A stretch of 64,000 nucleotides of DNA from an uncultured Lachnospiraceae bacterium (GCA_902789175.1 CADANF010000020.1:1-64000), one strand, 5' to 3'; numbered from the stretch's first letter, positions 26,935 through 37,945 are shown. Notes: generated from the letters alone by a model not told the origin. Numbers and translations: made by a program.

Positions 26935-28860
26935 ATGTCAGAGAATGAAAACTATGGAGCTGACCAGATACAGATTCTGGAAGGACTCGAAGCAGTTCGT
27001 AAGAGACCAGGTATGTACATTGGTAGTACATCTTCTCGTGGTCTTCATCATCTCGTTTATGAAATAGTTGATAATTCAGTAGATGAAGCACTTGCTGGTT
27101 ACTGCTCAGAGATTCAGGTATTCATAAATGAAGACAATTCTATTACAGTAATTGATAATGGACGTGGTATTCCTGTAGGTATACAGTCAAAAGCTAAGCG
27201 TCCAGCTGTAGAAGTTGTATTTACTGTTCTTCATGCCGGAGGAAAATTTGGTGGAGGAGGATACAAAGTATCAGGTGGTCTCCATGGTGTAGGTTCATCA
27301 GTAGTTAATGCCCTTTCAAATTGGCTTGAAGTAGAAGTTTCAAGAGATGGAAAGATTTATAAGCAGCGTTATGAAAAGGGTAAGGTATGTTATGACCTTA
27401 AGGTTATTGGTAAGACAGATAGTACTGGAACTAAGGTAACATTTAAGCCTGATGAAACAATATTTGATGATGTCATCTATGATTATAATACATTAAGAGT
27501 ACGTCTTCGTGAGACAGCTTTCCTTACAAAGAATCTTAAGATTTCACTTACAGATTTAAGAAAAGATGAAGAAGGAAATATTAAATCTGAGACTTTCCAT
27601 TATGAAGGTGGTATCAAGGAATTTGTTGCTTATCTTAATAAGAGTAAAACTCCTCTTTATGATAAGATTATATATGCTGAAGGAAGCAAGGATAATGTTT
27701 ATGTTGAAGTAGCTCTTCAGCATAATGATTCATATAATGAAACAGTTTATAGCTTTGTAAATAATATCATTACTCCTGAAGGTGGTATGCATCTTACAGG
27801 TTTTAGATCTGCACTTACAAAGGTATTTAATGACTATGCAAGAAATAACAAGATATTAAAGGAAAAGGATGATAACTTATCTGGTGAAGATCTTCGTGAA
27901 GGTCTTACAGGAATAATTTCTGTAAAGATTGAAAATCCTCAGTTCGAAGGTCAGACTAAGCAAAAATTAGGAAATGCTATTGCAAGAACTGCTGTTGAAT
28001 CTGTAATGGGAGAACAGATGGTTTATTTCCTTGAGCAGAATCCAGCCGTTGCAAAGACAATTATTGATAAGGCTTTACTTGCTCAGCGTGCAAGAATTGC
28101 AGCAAGAAAAGCCAGAGATGTAGCAAGAAAGACTAATCTTTCAGAAAGTCTTTCACTTCCTGGAAAACTTGCTGATTGTTCAGATAAGGATCCAAAGAAA
28201 TGCGAGATTTATATAGTCGAGGGAGATTCTGCGGGTGGGTCAGCAAAGACTGCCAGAAACAGAGCAACTCAGGCTATCCTTCCACTTCGTGGTAAAATCT
28301 TAAATGTAGAAAAAGCAAGATTAGATCACATTTTAGAGAATGCCGAGATCAAGGCTATGATAACAGCTTTTGGTACAGGTATACATGATAATTTTGATAT
28401 TTCAAAATTAAGATATGACAAGATCATAATCATGACTGATGCCGACGTAGATGGTGCTCATATTGCGACTCTTCTTCTTACATTCTTCTATAGATTTATG
28501 CCAGATCTTATAAGACAGGGCCATGTATATCTTGCACAGCCACCTCTTTATAGATTAGAGAAGAATAAGAAAATCTGGTATGCCTACAGTGATGATGAGT
28601 TATCAAATATCATTGATCAGGTAGGAAGAGATCAGAATAATAAGGTTCAGCGATACAAAGGTCTTGGAGAAATGGATGCTGAACAGCTTTGGGAAACTAC
28701 CATGGATCCAGAAAAGAGAGTACTTCTTCGTGTAGCGATTGACGATGATGATGAATCAGAAGTTGATCTTACATTTAATGTACTTATGGGTGACAAAGTA
28801 GAACCTAGAAAGAAGTTCATTGAAGAAAACGCCAAGTTCGTTAAGAATCTTGATGTATAG
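26935..28860 (+). CDS. gyrB: DNA gyrase subunit B
   Basis: ATPase subunit of gyrase, 641 residues. The GHKL site is [10 protein letters not shown] with [15 protein letters not shown]. The TOPRIM domain has [10 protein letters not shown] and DADVDGAHI, and the C-terminal [21 protein letters not shown] is typical. AGGAGG precedes the start; 11 bases separate it from gyrA. Confidence 0.98.
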   Translation: MSENENYGADQIQILEGLEAVRKRPGMYIGSTSSRGLHHLVYEIVDNSVDEALAGYCSEIQVFINEDNSITVIDNGRGIPVGIQSKAKRPAVEVVFTVLHAGGKFGGGGYKVSGGLHGVGSSVVNALSNWLEVEVSRDGKIYKQRYEKGKVCYDLKVIGKTDSTGTKVTFKPDETIFDDVIYDYNTLRVRLRETAFLTKNLKISLTDLRKDEEGNIKSETFHYEGGIKEFVAYLNKSKTPLYDKIIYAEGSKDNVYVEVALQHNDSYNETVYSFVNNIITPEGGMHLTGFRSALTKVFNDYARNNKILKEKDDNLSGEDLREGLTGIISVKIENPQFEGQTKQKLGNAIARTAVESVMGEQMVYFLEQNPAVAKTIIDKALLAQRARIAARKARDVARKTNLSESLSLPGKLADCSDKDPKKCEIYIVEGDSAGGSAKTARNRATQAILPLRGKILNVEKARLDHILENAEIKAMITAFGTGIHDNFDISKLRYDKIIIMTDADVDGAHIATLLLTFFYRFMPDLIRQGHVYLAQPPLYRLEKNKKIWYAYSDDELSNIIDQVGRDQNNKVQRYKGLGEMDAEQLWETTMDPEKRVLLRVAIDDDDESEVDLTFNVLMGDKVEPRKKFIEENAKFVKNLDV

Positions 28861-28871
28861 GAGGAGATAAG

Positions 28872-31415
28872 ATGGACGACGATAAGATTTTTGATAATGT
28901 CCGTGAAGTAGACTTAAAAAAGACTATGGAGCAGGACTATATAGATTATGCCATGAGTGTTATCTCTGCCCGTGCTCTTCCTGATGTAAGAGATGGTCTT
29001 AAGCCTGTTCAGAGAAGAATTCTCTACTCTATGATAGAGCTTAATAACGGTCCGGATAAACCTCATCGTAAATGTGCCCGTATCGTTGGTGATACAATGG
29101 GTAAATATCATCCTCATGGTGATAGTTCAATCTATGAAGCATTGGTTAAACTTGCTCAGGAATGGAATACAAGATATCCACTTGTTGATGGACATGGTAA
29201 CTTTGGTTCAATAGATGGTGATGGCGCAGCTGCCATGAGATATACAGAAGCACGTTTAACAAAGATTTCTATGGAAATGCTTGCTGATATCAATAAGGAT
29301 ACAGTAGATTTCATACCTAACTTTGATGAAACAGAAAAAGAACCAACAGTTCTTCCTTCAAGATATCCTAATCTTTTAGTAAATGGTGCTTCAGGTATTG
29401 CCGTAGGTATGGCAACTAATATACCTCCTCACAATTTAAAGGAAGTTACAGATGCTGCTGTAAAGATCATTGATAATAGGATCAATGAGGATAGAGAAAC
29501 AGAAATTGATGAGATTTTAAATATTGTTAAAGGTCCTGATTTCCCTACAGGTGCTGAAATTCTTGGTAAAGCAGGAATTGAAGAAGCATATCGTACAGGT
29601 AGAGGAAAGATAAGAGTAAGAGCAATTTCAGATATTGAGCCAATGGCAAATGGTAAGCAGAGAATAGTAGTAACAGAGCTTCCATATATGGTAAATAAGG
29701 CTCTTCTTATACAGAAGATTGCTGATCTTGTTAAGAATAAGAGAGTTGATGGTATTACAGATCTTCGTGATGAATCATCTCGTGAAGGTATGAGAGTTGT
29801 TATAGAACTCCGCCGTGATGCAAACGCAAATGTAATACTTAATAATCTTTATAAACATACTCAGTTAGAAGATACATTTGGTGTTAATATGCTGGCTCTT
29901 GTTAATGGACAGCCAAAAGTTCTTAATCTCCTTGATATGCTTAAGTATTACATTAAGCATCAGGAAGATGTTGTAACAAGAAGAACTAAATATGACCTTA
30001 ATCAGGCAGAAAAGAGAGCTCATATCTTAGAAGGATTGCTTATAGCTATCGATAATATTGATGAAGTTATAAAGATAATCAGAGGTTCTAAGAGTGTAGC
30101 TGATGCAAAGACTGCTTTAATGGAAAGATTCGGTCTTACAGATGTTCAGGCTCAGGCTATTGTAGACATGAGACTGAAGGCTCTTACAGGTCTCGAAAGA
30201 GAGAAGTTAGAGGCTGAATATAAGGAATTAATGGAAAAGATTGCAGAATTTAAAGCAATACTTGCTGATCCTAAGAAACTTCTTTCAGTTATCAGAGAAG
30301 AGATGCAGGTTATCTCTCTTAAGTATAGTGATGACAGAAGAACAAAGATTGGTGCAGCAGTTGGTGAGATCGCAGATGAAGATCTTATCAAGGTTGAAAA
30401 TACAGTAATTGCTATGACACATCTTGGATATATCAAGCGTATGACAGAGTCTAATTTCCATGCCCAGAACAGAGGTGGTAAGGGAATTAAGGGTATGCAG
30501 ACTATAGAAGATGATTACATTGAAGATCTTCTTATGACTACTACTCTTCATTACATCATGTTCTTTACAAATAAGGGACGTGTATATAGACTTCGTACAT
30601 ATCAGATTCCAGAAGCCGGACGTACAGCAAGAGGTGTTGCTATTGTAAATCTTCTTCAGCTGGATGGTGATGAAAAAGTAACAGCAATCATTCCAATCAG
30701 AGAATACAGTGATAAGAAGTATCTTATTATGGTTACAAAGAATGGTATGATCAAAAAGACTGCTGAGACAGAATATGAGAATATCCGCAAAAATGGTATC
30801 ATTGCCATGACTCTTAAGGACGATGATGAACTTATCGAAGTTAAGACAACAGATGATACAAGAGATATCTTCATGGTATCAAAGCTCGGTATGTGCATCA
30901 GATTTAAGGATACAGATGTAAGAGGAACAGGACGTTCTTCAATGGGCGTAAGAGGTATGAATCTTTCAGCTGGCGATGAAGTTGTTGGAATGCAGATGAA
31001 TACTCAGGGTAAGTCACTTCTTATCGTATCTGAAAATGGACTTGGTAAGAGAACTGATATTGATGAATTTACAGTCCAGAAACGTGGTGGTAAGGGCGTA
31101 AAGTGCTATAAGATCACAGGAAAGACTGGAAATGTAATCGGTGTTAAGTGTGTTAATGATGATCATGAGATCATGATGATCACAACTCAGGGTATCATTA
31201 TAAGAATCAAGTGTGCTGATATTTCAACATACGGAAGAGTGGCATCTGGTGTCAAGCTTATCAATGTTGATGTTGCAAATGAAGTTACAGTTGCAAGTAT
31301 CGCAAAGGTAAGAGATGCAGTTACAGATGATAATGGAAATGAGATAAAAGAAGAAATAATGGAATTTTCTGCAGAAGAAACAGGGGATGTTTCTGAAGAA
31401 GATTCAGATAAATAA
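28872..31415 (+). CDS. gyrA: DNA gyrase subunit A
   Basis: DNA cleavage subunit, 847 residues. The active tyrosine is Y124 ([10 protein letters not shown]). The quinolone-determining stretch reads [11 protein letters not shown] with serines and E89, that is, no classical resistance substitution. The C-terminal beta-pinwheel carries the GyrA-box-type [11 protein letters not shown]. The acidic tail of about 35 residues is usual. GGAGG lies upstream. Confidence 0.98.
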   Translation: MDDDKIFDNVREVDLKKTMEQDYIDYAMSVISARALPDVRDGLKPVQRRILYSMIELNNGPDKPHRKCARIVGDTMGKYHPHGDSSIYEALVKLAQEWNTRYPLVDGHGNFGSIDGDGAAAMRYTEARLTKISMEMLADINKDTVDFIPNFDETEKEPTVLPSRYPNLLVNGASGIAVGMATNIPPHNLKEVTDAAVKIIDNRINEDRETEIDEILNIVKGPDFPTGAEILGKAGIEEAYRTGRGKIRVRAISDIEPMANGKQRIVVTELPYMVNKALLIQKIADLVKNKRVDGITDLRDESSREGMRVVIELRRDANANVILNNLYKHTQLEDTFGVNMLALVNGQPKVLNLLDMLKYYIKHQEDVVTRRTKYDLNQAEKRAHILEGLLIAIDNIDEVIKIIRGSKSVADAKTALMERFGLTDVQAQAIVDMRLKALTGLEREKLEAEYKELMEKIAEFKAILADPKKLLSVIREEMQVISLKYSDDRRTKIGAAVGEIADEDLIKVENTVIAMTHLGYIKRMTESNFHAQNRGGKGIKGMQTIEDDYIEDLLMTTTLHYIMFFTNKGRVYRLRTYQIPEAGRTARGVAIVNLLQLDGDEKVTAIIPIREYSDKKYLIMVTKNGMIKKTAETEYENIRKNGIIAMTLKDDDELIEVKTTDDTRDIFMVSKLGMCIRFKDTDVRGTGRSSMGVRGMNLSAGDEVVGMQMNTQGKSLLIVSENGLGKRTDIDEFTVQKRGGKGVKCYKITGKTGNVIGVKCVNDDHEIMMITTQGIIIRIKCADISTYGRVASGVKLINVDVANEVTVASIAKVRDAVTDDNGNEIKEEIMEFSAEETGDVSEEDSDK

Positions 31416-31453
31416 TAATTAGGTATTAATTTATCTTTGTCGGGGGTGGCAAA

Positions 31454-31651
31454 ATGGATGGTTTTATGGAACACATTGATAATCTTACAGATACCAAAGG
31501 GCTTGAGGAATTTCTTCATATTGCCATTTACTGGGTAGCTGTAATTGTAATAATTATCTTTGTTTTCTACGTTTGCATAAAGATTAATAACTTTATACAA
31601 AGAAAACGTTCCGGTAAGAAGAAAAAAGATAGGGACGATTACTTGGCATAG
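31454..31651 (+). CDS. Small single-pass membrane protein
   Basis: 65 residues: an acidic N-terminal 22 residues, one membrane helix (about 25-45, IYWVAVIVIIIFVFYVCI), then a strongly basic KRSGKKKKDRDD tail. A GGGGGTGG site is six bases before the ATG. It sits between gyrA and a hairpin at 31657-31688. No family recognised. Confidence 0.65.
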   Translation: MDGFMEHIDNLTDTKGLEEFLHIAIYWVAVIVIIIFVFYVCIKINNFIQRKRSGKKKKDRDDYLA

Positions 31652-31656
31652 TATCA

Positions 31657-31688
31657 AAGGCACAGCAGATTTTTATCTGTTGTGCCTT
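31657..31688 (+). terminator. Hairpin after the gyrA-small protein unit
   Basis: AAGGCACAGCAGAT pairs with ATCTGTTGTGCCTT (one G-U) around TTTT. Only AAAGTTTATAAT follows, so termination strength is uncertain. Confidence 0.55.
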
Positions 31689-31713
31689 AAAGTTTATAAT
31701 TAAGGAGTGCTAT

Positions 31714-32553
31714 ATGAGAGAATTAGATGCAGTTGTTGTGACAGAAGCTGTAAAAGAAATGTGTATCGAAGCAAATCTAAAACTTGCTCATGATGTTGAG
31801 GAAAAAATAGAAAATTCCTGCAATACAGAAAAATCCAGACTTGCTAAGAAGATACTCGGACAGCTGGTACTTAATATGCAGATTGCTAAAGAAAATCAGA
31901 TTCCTATATGCCAGGATACCGGAATGGCAGTTTTTTTTGTTAAAGTAGGTCAGGATCTTTATATAAATGGAAACCTTACAGATGCCATCAATGAAGGAGT
32001 AAGAAAAGGTTATTCAGAAGGATATTTAAGAAAGTCTGTTGTTAAAGATCCAATACTTCGAGTAAATACAAAGGATAATACTCCAGCTATCATCCATTAT
32101 GATATTGTTGATGGAGAAGACTTAGAAATCTTAATAGCACCAAAAGGATTTGGAAGCGAGAATATGAGTAAGATATTTATGCTTAAACCTGCGGATGGAA
32201 TAGAAGGTATCAAGGAAGCTGTATTAAGTACAGTTAAAGAAGCAGGTCCAAATGCCTGTCCTCCTTTTGTCGTAGGAGTAGGTATAGGTGGAGATTTTGA
32301 ACTTGCTGCAAAGCTTTCAAAAAAAGCACTTACAAGAAATCTAGATGAAAGATCATCATTAGAACATATAAAAAAATTAGAAGATGAGTTATTATCTGAG
32401 ATAAATAAATCAGGTATTGGTCCTGCGGGACTTGGTGGAAGTACAACAGCTCTTGCTGTTAATATTGAAACTTATGCAACTCATATAGCAGGAATGCCAG
32501 TAGCAGTTAATATGTGTTGTCATGTTGATAGACATGTAAAACGTGTTTTATAA
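31714..32553 (+). CDS. Class I fumarate hydratase, alpha subunit (or tartrate dehydratase alpha)
   Basis: Catalytic [4Fe-4S] half of a two-subunit class I hydro-lyase, 279 residues. The three cluster cysteines are in PICQDTGMAVFF, GPNACPPFVVGVGIGG and MPVAVNMCCHVDRH. It is followed 17 bases later by the beta subunit. The family also contains L-tartrate dehydratases; fumarase is the more likely role in a fermenter, giving malate to fumarate interconversion. The enzyme should be oxygen sensitive. Confidence 0.9.
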   Translation: MRELDAVVVTEAVKEMCIEANLKLAHDVEEKIENSCNTEKSRLAKKILGQLVLNMQIAKENQIPICQDTGMAVFFVKVGQDLYINGNLTDAINEGVRKGYSEGYLRKSVVKDPILRVNTKDNTPAIIHYDIVDGEDLEILIAPKGFGSENMSKIFMLKPADGIEGIKEAVLSTVKEAGPNACPPFVVGVGIGGDFELAAKLSKKALTRNLDERSSLEHIKKLEDELLSEINKSGIGPAGLGGSTTALAVNIETYATHIAGMPVAVNMCCHVDRHVKRVL

Positions 32554-32570
32554 AAAAGGAGTAATAAAAT

Positions 32571-33137
32571 ATGGAAACAACTTTACAGATACCTGCAGAT
32601 AATGATGAATTAAAGAATCTTCGTTCAGGAGATTATGTATATATAACTGGAACAATTTATACAGCAAGAGACGCAGCTCATAAGAGAATGTATGACAGTT
32701 TATTAAACGATGAGAATATCCCTATTGATCTTAATGGAACATTTATATATTATCTTGGACCGACTCCGGCAAGACCTGGAGAAGTTATAGGTTCAGCAGG
32801 ACCTACTACTTCAAGTCGTATGGATAAGTATACACCACTCCTTTTAAATCAAGGATTAAAGGGAATGATAGGAAAAGGAAAGAGAAGTAAAGAAGTAATC
32901 GAAGCTATAAAGGAAAATGGTGCAGTTTACTTTGCAGCAGTTGGAGGAGCAGGTGCACTTCTTTCAAAATGTATTAAGTCATCAGAAGTGATAGCTTATG
33001 ATGATCTTGGAACTGAAGCAATAAGAAAGCTTTATGTTGAAAATCTTCCTGTTATTGTTATAGTAGATAGTGAAGGAAATAATCTTTATGAATCTGCGAT
33101 AGAGGAATTTAAGAATAGATATGGCAAAGAAGCGTAG
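32571..33137 (+). CDS. Class I fumarate hydratase, beta subunit
   Basis: A 188-residue partner of the preceding subunit, equivalent to the C-terminal domain of single-chain class I fumarases. Motifs are SGDYVYITGTIYTARDAAHKRM and SAGPTTSSRMDKYTP, plus VGGAGALL. AAAAGGAG precedes the start. Its last 17 bases overlap the next gene. Confidence 0.92.
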   Translation: METTLQIPADNDELKNLRSGDYVYITGTIYTARDAAHKRMYDSLLNDENIPIDLNGTFIYYLGPTPARPGEVIGSAGPTTSSRMDKYTPLLLNQGLKGMIGKGKRSKEVIEAIKENGAVYFAAVGGAGALLSKCIKSSEVIAYDDLGTEAIRKLYVENLPVIVIVDSEGNNLYESAIEEFKNRYGKEA

Positions 33138-33702
33138 ACGTCGAAGAAGAAAAATAAGTAGACGAGAAAAAATATTTAATATAGTTTCATATTCATTAAT
33201 GGCTGCAGTGGCTTTAGGTTTTCTTGCGTGGGCTTTTCTTACAAGAGGATCTATTACCATAAAAGGATCGATAGAGGATTATTTTAAAGCAGTTAATAAC
33301 GAAGATGTAAAATATTATATAGAATGCTGCTATCCTAAAAAATGGGAGAAAAATTATACACCTGATTCAAATCAGGTTAATCTTAATGCAGTAGTAGAGG
33401 ATGTATTTAAATATCAGTCAGGTGCAACTTATAGTTCAATTGAGATAAAGAATACAGAAAAATTAGAGAAGGTATTCGTTGATAGGATAAAGCGAGGAAT
33501 AAAAGATATCTATGGACTTGATCTAAATATAAGTCAGGTTTACAGAGTACGTTTTACTGTTAAAATGAGATACGAATACCAGGGAGATATCATTGAGAAA
33601 GAAACAGATGTACTTATAAGATATATTTATAAATATCATGAAAAATGGTACTATCTCGCAGATTCTCTGGTACTCGTTAAATTAAATCTCGATGAACAGT
33701 AA
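33121..33702 (+). CDS. Membrane-anchored protein with an NTF2-like extracytoplasmic domain
   Basis: 193 residues: a very basic start (KKRRRRRRKISRREK), one membrane helix (about 22-40), then a domain outside the membrane. The pattern IEDYFKAVNNEDVKYYIECCYP at its beginning and KWYYLADSLVLV at its end resembles DUF4878/NTF2-like modules. The gene at 59018-59854 has the same pattern after a zinc ribbon. The 17-base overlap with the fumarase beta gene implies co-translation. Function unknown. Confidence 0.6.
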   Translation: MAKKRRRRRRKISRREKIFNIVSYSLMAAVALGFLAWAFLTRGSITIKGSIEDYFKAVNNEDVKYYIECCYPKKWEKNYTPDSNQVNLNAVVEDVFKYQSGATYSSIEIKNTEKLEKVFVDRIKRGIKDIYGLDLNISQVYRVRFTVKMRYEYQGDIIEKETDVLIRYIYKYHEKWYYLADSLVLVKLNLDEQ

Positions 33703-33705
33703 AGT

Positions 33706-33834
33706 CTAGTATAACGTCACTTAAATAACTGGACCGAATGCTTGCCTGCTTACATCGATAGCACGCCTCAAAAATCCTCAGCGTAGCCCGCTACGCCTAC
33801 GTTTAGTCCAGTTATTTTGCGAACGTTATACTAG
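33706..33834. mobile_element. Small palindromic (MITE-like) element, left copy
   Basis: 129 bp beginning CTAGTATAACGT and ending ACGTTATACTAG, with imperfect terminal inverted repeats of about 40 bp (AAATAACTGGAC shared). It is nearly the reverse complement of the element at 35261-35425, with two substitutions and a missing 36-bp internal block. The terminal CTAG supplies the stop codon of the neighbouring decarboxylase gene. Noncoding, and able to fold into one long hairpin. Confidence 0.75.
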
Positions 33835-35228
33835 TTTTGATATATTTTTTTACCAATCATAAGCATTTCGGTGATCTCATCGAAATGCTTTTTTGTTATC
33901 ACTTCTCCTGATGCAACAATGGGAATTCCAGGTGGATATACATATATATATCTATCAATTGTTTTACCAATACAGTCTTTAAGATAAAAGGCTCCATCAA
34001 CAGTAGAAAGAAGAAGATCATAACCTGGTTTTTTCTTATCATCAGTTTTTAAATCAGATAAAATGTTATCTAATTTAATAAGTGATTCATATAATTGCAG
34101 AAAATCATCCGAGGAATCCATTACGCTGGATATAAGAGTTATATATCTGTCAGCGCTCATTTCTACAACAATATTTAATTCCCTGGAAAGTGCGTTTGCC
34201 ATCATCTCGCCACTTATATTCTTATTATCAGAGATAAGTACGATTCTTGATCTGTCAAAATCTTCCTCGGGAGTGAATAAATGAAAATTCTTAAAATTAT
34301 GAATAGACATATTATATCTAAAATCATCAATAAGATCATAATAAGATATAAATCTATCTTTATTTTCATTACAAAAAGAGATGCATTTTTCAATTACCTG
34401 CATAAAAATATATGAAGGGGAAGTTGATTGAAAAACTGATAAGTATTTGATCAGATAAGGTTCTAAATCTTTATTCTTCTTTGATCCACTAGGTATATGG
34501 ATTATAGCAGTCTGAGTAAGAGAAGGAAGAGTCTTATGAAGACTTTGTATAACTATGTCACTTTCAGTATAAAGGGCAGAACTTTCTCTTAGTTTTTTTT
34601 CAGATAAAAAAGGTAAATGAGCCCCATGAGCTTCATCAATAATAAGTGGAATATAATCACATAATCTAGAAATCTCTCTTATTTCACTAAATACTCCTTC
34701 ATAAGTAGGAGAAGTAAGTATTGCAAATAAAGGAAGTAAGTCTGATCTTTTAGCTTCATTTAAGGCATTAAGAAAACAGTCAAATGTTACACCTTTATAT
34801 ATTCCGGTTTCTTCATCTTTTGATGGATAAATATATATCGGATCAATCTGAAGAAGTTCTAAAGTATTAAAAACAGAAGTATGGCAATTTCTTGCAACTA
34901 AAGCTGTATATTTTTTGTCAGGATATTTATCTTTCATATATGATGCAGCAGCATAAAGAGATGCAAGAATTCCTGAAGTTGATCCATTAAAAAGATATCT
35001 TGTAAGAAAAGTCTTATAAATATCAGAAGCTTCAAGTTGAGATCTTGTTATCATACCGTCTTCTGGATGGTGGTAATCATCAAGTCCAGGAACTTCAGTA
35101 AAATCATATAAAAAAAGCTCATCTAAATATGAGCCAAATACTTTTTTTCTCTTATGACCCGGCATATGCCAAGGCTTATGATCCTCATTAATATAATCAT
35201 TAATTGTTTCTTCTATATATTTTTTCAT
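33831..35228 (-). CDS. Ornithine/lysine/arginine decarboxylase-like PLP enzyme (YaaO/SpeA type)
   Basis: A 465-residue fold-type I PLP enzyme of group III. Motifs are HMPGHKR near residue 22, NGSTSGILASLYA, RNCHTSVFN, the cofactor aspartate in IIDEAHGAH and the PLP lysine in SLHKTLPSLTQTA. Length fits the short Firmicute branch, which contains arginine or lysine decarboxylases; the substrate cannot be told. In Bacillus the homologue lies next to tmk, but here it is 6 kb away in the opposite direction between two inverted palindromic elements. The TAG stop lies inside the left element, so the native C-terminus may have been changed. Confidence 0.85.
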   Translation of the reverse strand: MKKYIEETINDYINEDHKPWHMPGHKRKKVFGSYLDELFLYDFTEVPGLDDYHHPEDGMITRSQLEASDIYKTFLTRYLFNGSTSGILASLYAAASYMKDKYPDKKYTALVARNCHTSVFNTLELLQIDPIYIYPSKDEETGIYKGVTFDCFLNALNEAKRSDLLPLFAILTSPTYEGVFSEIREISRLCDYIPLIIDEAHGAHLPFLSEKKLRESSALYTESDIVIQSLHKTLPSLTQTAIIHIPSGSKKNKDLEPYLIKYLSVFQSTSPSYIFMQVIEKCISFCNENKDRFISYYDLIDDFRYNMSIHNFKNFHLFTPEEDFDRSRIVLISDNKNISGEMMANALSRELNIVVEMSADRYITLISSVMDSSDDFLQLYESLIKLDNILSDLKTDDKKKPGYDLLLSTVDGAFYLKDCIGKTIDRYIYVYPPGIPIVASGEVITKKHFDEITEMLMIGKKIYQN

Positions 35229-35260
35229 AATAAAAACCTTTAAAAAATAACTTAGTATTT

Positions 35261-35425
35261 CTAGTATAACGTTCGCAAAATAACTGGACTAATGCGCTGA
35301 ATGCTTGCTCGAGAGTGCGTCTCAAAAAACGTAGGCGTAGCGGGCTAAGCTGAGAATTTTTGAGGCGTGCTATCGATGTAAGCAGGCAAGCATTCGGTCC
35401 AGTTATTTAAGTGACGTTATACTAG
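35261..35425. mobile_element. Small palindromic (MITE-like) element, right copy
   Basis: 165 bp with ends CTAGTATAACGT and ACGTTATACTAG, in inverted orientation to the copy at 33706-33834, and carrying a 36-bp inner block which that copy lacks. It lies upstream of the decarboxylase start. No coding frame. The two copies may recombine or form alternative hairpins around the gene. Confidence 0.75.
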
Positions 35426-35606
35426 GAAAGAATAACATATAATATTTCGTTGAGCAAATTATAAAAAAGAAAATATAATTGTATAATTTAAATTATGGCA
35501 AATATTATAAATGATTTTGTTAATAATTGATAATGGCGGAATATTATATAAATATAATAGAATGTTAAATTGGGATTAAAAAAATATTCGTGGGAGGACG
35601 AAAAAA

Positions 35607-36452
35607 ATGGCAAATATTCAACCAAAATCAAAGGGTAGCTTAAAATCAACAGCTATTGTATTTTTCTTAGCAGCAATTGCTGCAGTTGTTATAGCGGCTG
35701 CAATTGTATTTACAAATTCAAAGTTCTTAATTAAGAACGAAGTAGAAGACTTATTAGAGGTTTATGAGGCTGGGGAAGAACCAAAAGTAGGAACATATTA
35801 TAAAGTAACACTTTATTATCAGTTAGGTGACTATGCAAAGAAGACAACTACTAAGAATGGCATGAAAACGAGCGAAGAATATTATTGTGCTGGTTTACTT
35901 GATAATCGTACAGTTGTTTCATTTAAAGTTAAGGATAAAAATCTCGTTAGGAAGTTTGAAAAACTTTTCGATGCAACATATGATTTCTTTGATGAAAAAA
36001 TAGATGATACTACAGGTTATGAGATTGAACTTACAGGTAAGTGGACTAAACTTTCAGAAAGCAAGGCCAAGTCATATTATTCAAGTTTTATAAATGAAAA
36101 TGGTTTAGAAACAGTTTTTGACGTAGATCATGACCATTGTTTTGATACTACATCTACAAGAGGTTCATTATGGGCTGCAGTAATTATAATCTTAGTTGTT
36201 GGTGTTGTTTGTGCAGTATTAGGAATTTCAACAGTATCTCAGCTCAAGTCATTAAATAAGCAGGCAGCTGATATTGAGAATATGACAATAAATAATAATA
36301 ATCCATTTTTAAATACTGAAAATCCTTATGGAAATGCAAATAATGATAATCCATTTAACACAACAAATAATGGAAATCCATTTGATACAACAAATACAGG
36401 TAATGATTATTACAATAATAACGATAATAACAATAATCCTTTTGGACAGTAA
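35607..36452 (+). CDS. Two-helix membrane protein with an asparagine-rich tail
   Basis: 281 residues: a membrane helix at about 16-37, an extracytoplasmic domain to about 190, a second helix (about 194-216), then a cytoplasmic tail of repeated N-P-F motifs in an Asn/Thr-rich sequence (NNNPFLNTENPYG ... NPFGQ). A GGGAGG site precedes the ATG. The layout, an outside domain between two helices plus a low-complexity tail, is not one I can name. Confidence 0.65.
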   Translation: MANIQPKSKGSLKSTAIVFFLAAIAAVVIAAAIVFTNSKFLIKNEVEDLLEVYEAGEEPKVGTYYKVTLYYQLGDYAKKTTTKNGMKTSEEYYCAGLLDNRTVVSFKVKDKNLVRKFEKLFDATYDFFDEKIDDTTGYEIELTGKWTKLSESKAKSYYSSFINENGLETVFDVDHDHCFDTTSTRGSLWAAVIIILVVGVVCAVLGISTVSQLKSLNKQAADIENMTINNNNPFLNTENPYGNANNDNPFNTTNNGNPFDTTNTGNDYYNNNDNNNNPFGQ

Positions 36453-36527
36453 AAATTCAGGGCTCATTATTGAAAGTTAAAAATTGTCATTTAAAATGAC
36501 AAATAACATAAAAAAGGGGACTCAACT

Positions 36528-37886
36528 ATGTCAGACAACAACATTAAGGAAACGTCGACTTCTGCAGGTTGGAGAGAAAATAAGTGGATCAGAGGAGCTA
36601 TTCCAGCACTTCTTCTTCACTGTAGTATTGGTACTGTTTATTGCTGGTCAATATTCAGTCAGGAAATTGCAGATGCAATTGGACACAGTAACAGTTCTGT
36701 TCAATGGGCATTTTCATTTGCAATCTTCTTTTTAGGAATGTCAGCTGCATTTCTGGGTAACTTTGTTGAGAAAGATATCCATAAGGCTTCACTTATTGGT
36801 ACTATATGTTTCTCACTTGGTATGCTTGGAACAGGATTTTTCATCAGTTATGGTATGAAGAATCAAGGTAGTAAATTGGCACTTTTTGGTATTTTCCTTT
36901 GCTATGGATTTATCATGGGTATTGGTCTTGGAACAGGTTATCTTTCACCTGTTAAGACTCTTATGCTTTGGTTTAAGGATCGTAAGGGACTTGCTACAGG
37001 ACTTGCTGTTGCAGGTTTTGGTGCAGCTAAAGCTATTGCCAGTCCGATTATGGATAAGCTTGATAAGTCAGTAGGCGTAGACAAGATGTTTATGATCATG
37101 GCAGGTGTCTATTTTGTAATGATGTTTGTAGGACATCTTCTTTTAAAGAAACCAGCCGGATGGCATGAGCCACAGAATAAGGAAGAAAAGAAGAGCATCA
37201 TTTCAGTTATAAAGACAAGACCAATTGGTAATTATATCGGTATATGGTTAATGTTCTATATTAATATCACATGTGGTCTTGCTATCATTTCACAGGAGAA
37301 ACCACTTGTAAAGTGTATCGGTTTAGTTGCTTCAGCAGCTATGGTTTCAACTGTATCAGCTGTATTTAATGCTGGTGGACGTCTTGGATTCTCAGCCTGG
37401 GCTGATGGACTTAAGGACAGAAATACAATTTATAAGATCATCTTTATTCTTTCAATTGCTTTTACAGCACTTGTTATCGTATCAAAGGGTATCAGCAATG
37501 GAACAGGAAATCCATTACTTATAGCTATTGTACTTGGTCTTATCTTTGTTGTTAATGCAGGATACGGTGGTGGATTCTCAAATGTTCCTACACTTCTATC
37601 AGACCATTATGGTATGAGTAACATTTCAGCTATTCATGGTATTACACTTTCAGCATGGGCTTTTGCTGGACTTACAGGTAATCAGATGGCTACTTATATA
37701 GTTAATCATGTTGGTAAGTTTGAAACCATCATGGTAAATGGTAAAGAAGAAATGGTTAATCCAACAGGTTACCAGACAGTTCTTTATGTTACACTTGGAC
37801 TTTATATAGTAGCACTTATTCTTTCTCTTATACTTGTAAAGCCTTCAGAAAAGGCTCTTGAAGCAAAGAAAGAAAAAAATAAATAG
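36528..37886 (+). CDS. MFS transporter, oxalate/formate antiporter (OFA) family
   Basis: 452 residues, about twelve membrane helices, beginning IRGAIPALLLHCSIGTVYCWSIFSQEIA, the characteristic start of the OFA family (G-x-x-Y-x-W-S-x-F). GLGTGYLSPVKTLMLWFKDRKGLATGLAVAGFGAAKAIASP is also typical. Substrates in the family are small carboxylates. Given the pflB-pflA pair in the same window, formate or another fermentation acid is conceivable but unproven. AAGGGGA precedes the start, and a strong terminator follows. Confidence 0.85.
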   Translation: MSDNNIKETSTSAGWRENKWIRGAIPALLLHCSIGTVYCWSIFSQEIADAIGHSNSSVQWAFSFAIFFLGMSAAFLGNFVEKDIHKASLIGTICFSLGMLGTGFFISYGMKNQGSKLALFGIFLCYGFIMGIGLGTGYLSPVKTLMLWFKDRKGLATGLAVAGFGAAKAIASPIMDKLDKSVGVDKMFMIMAGVYFVMMFVGHLLLKKPAGWHEPQNKEEKKSIISVIKTRPIGNYIGIWLMFYINITCGLAIISQEKPLVKCIGLVASAAMVSTVSAVFNAGGRLGFSAWADGLKDRNTIYKIIFILSIAFTALVIVSKGISNGTGNPLLIAIVLGLIFVVNAGYGGGFSNVPTLLSDHYGMSNISAIHGITLSAWAFAGLTGNQMATYIVNHVGKFETIMVNGKEEMVNPTGYQTVLYVTLGLYIVALILSLILVKPSEKALEAKKEKNK

Positions 37887-37900
37887 TTTGAATTATATTA

Positions 37901-37945
37901 AAAAAACCCTTATTTGATACTTTTTGTGGCAAATAAGGGTTTTTT
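37901..37945 (+). terminator. Terminator of the OFA transporter gene
   Basis: A 16-bp stem, AAAAAACCCTTATTTG with CAAATAAGGGTTTTTT, a 13-base loop, then more T. The A-run also allows function on the opposite strand. Confidence 0.9.
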
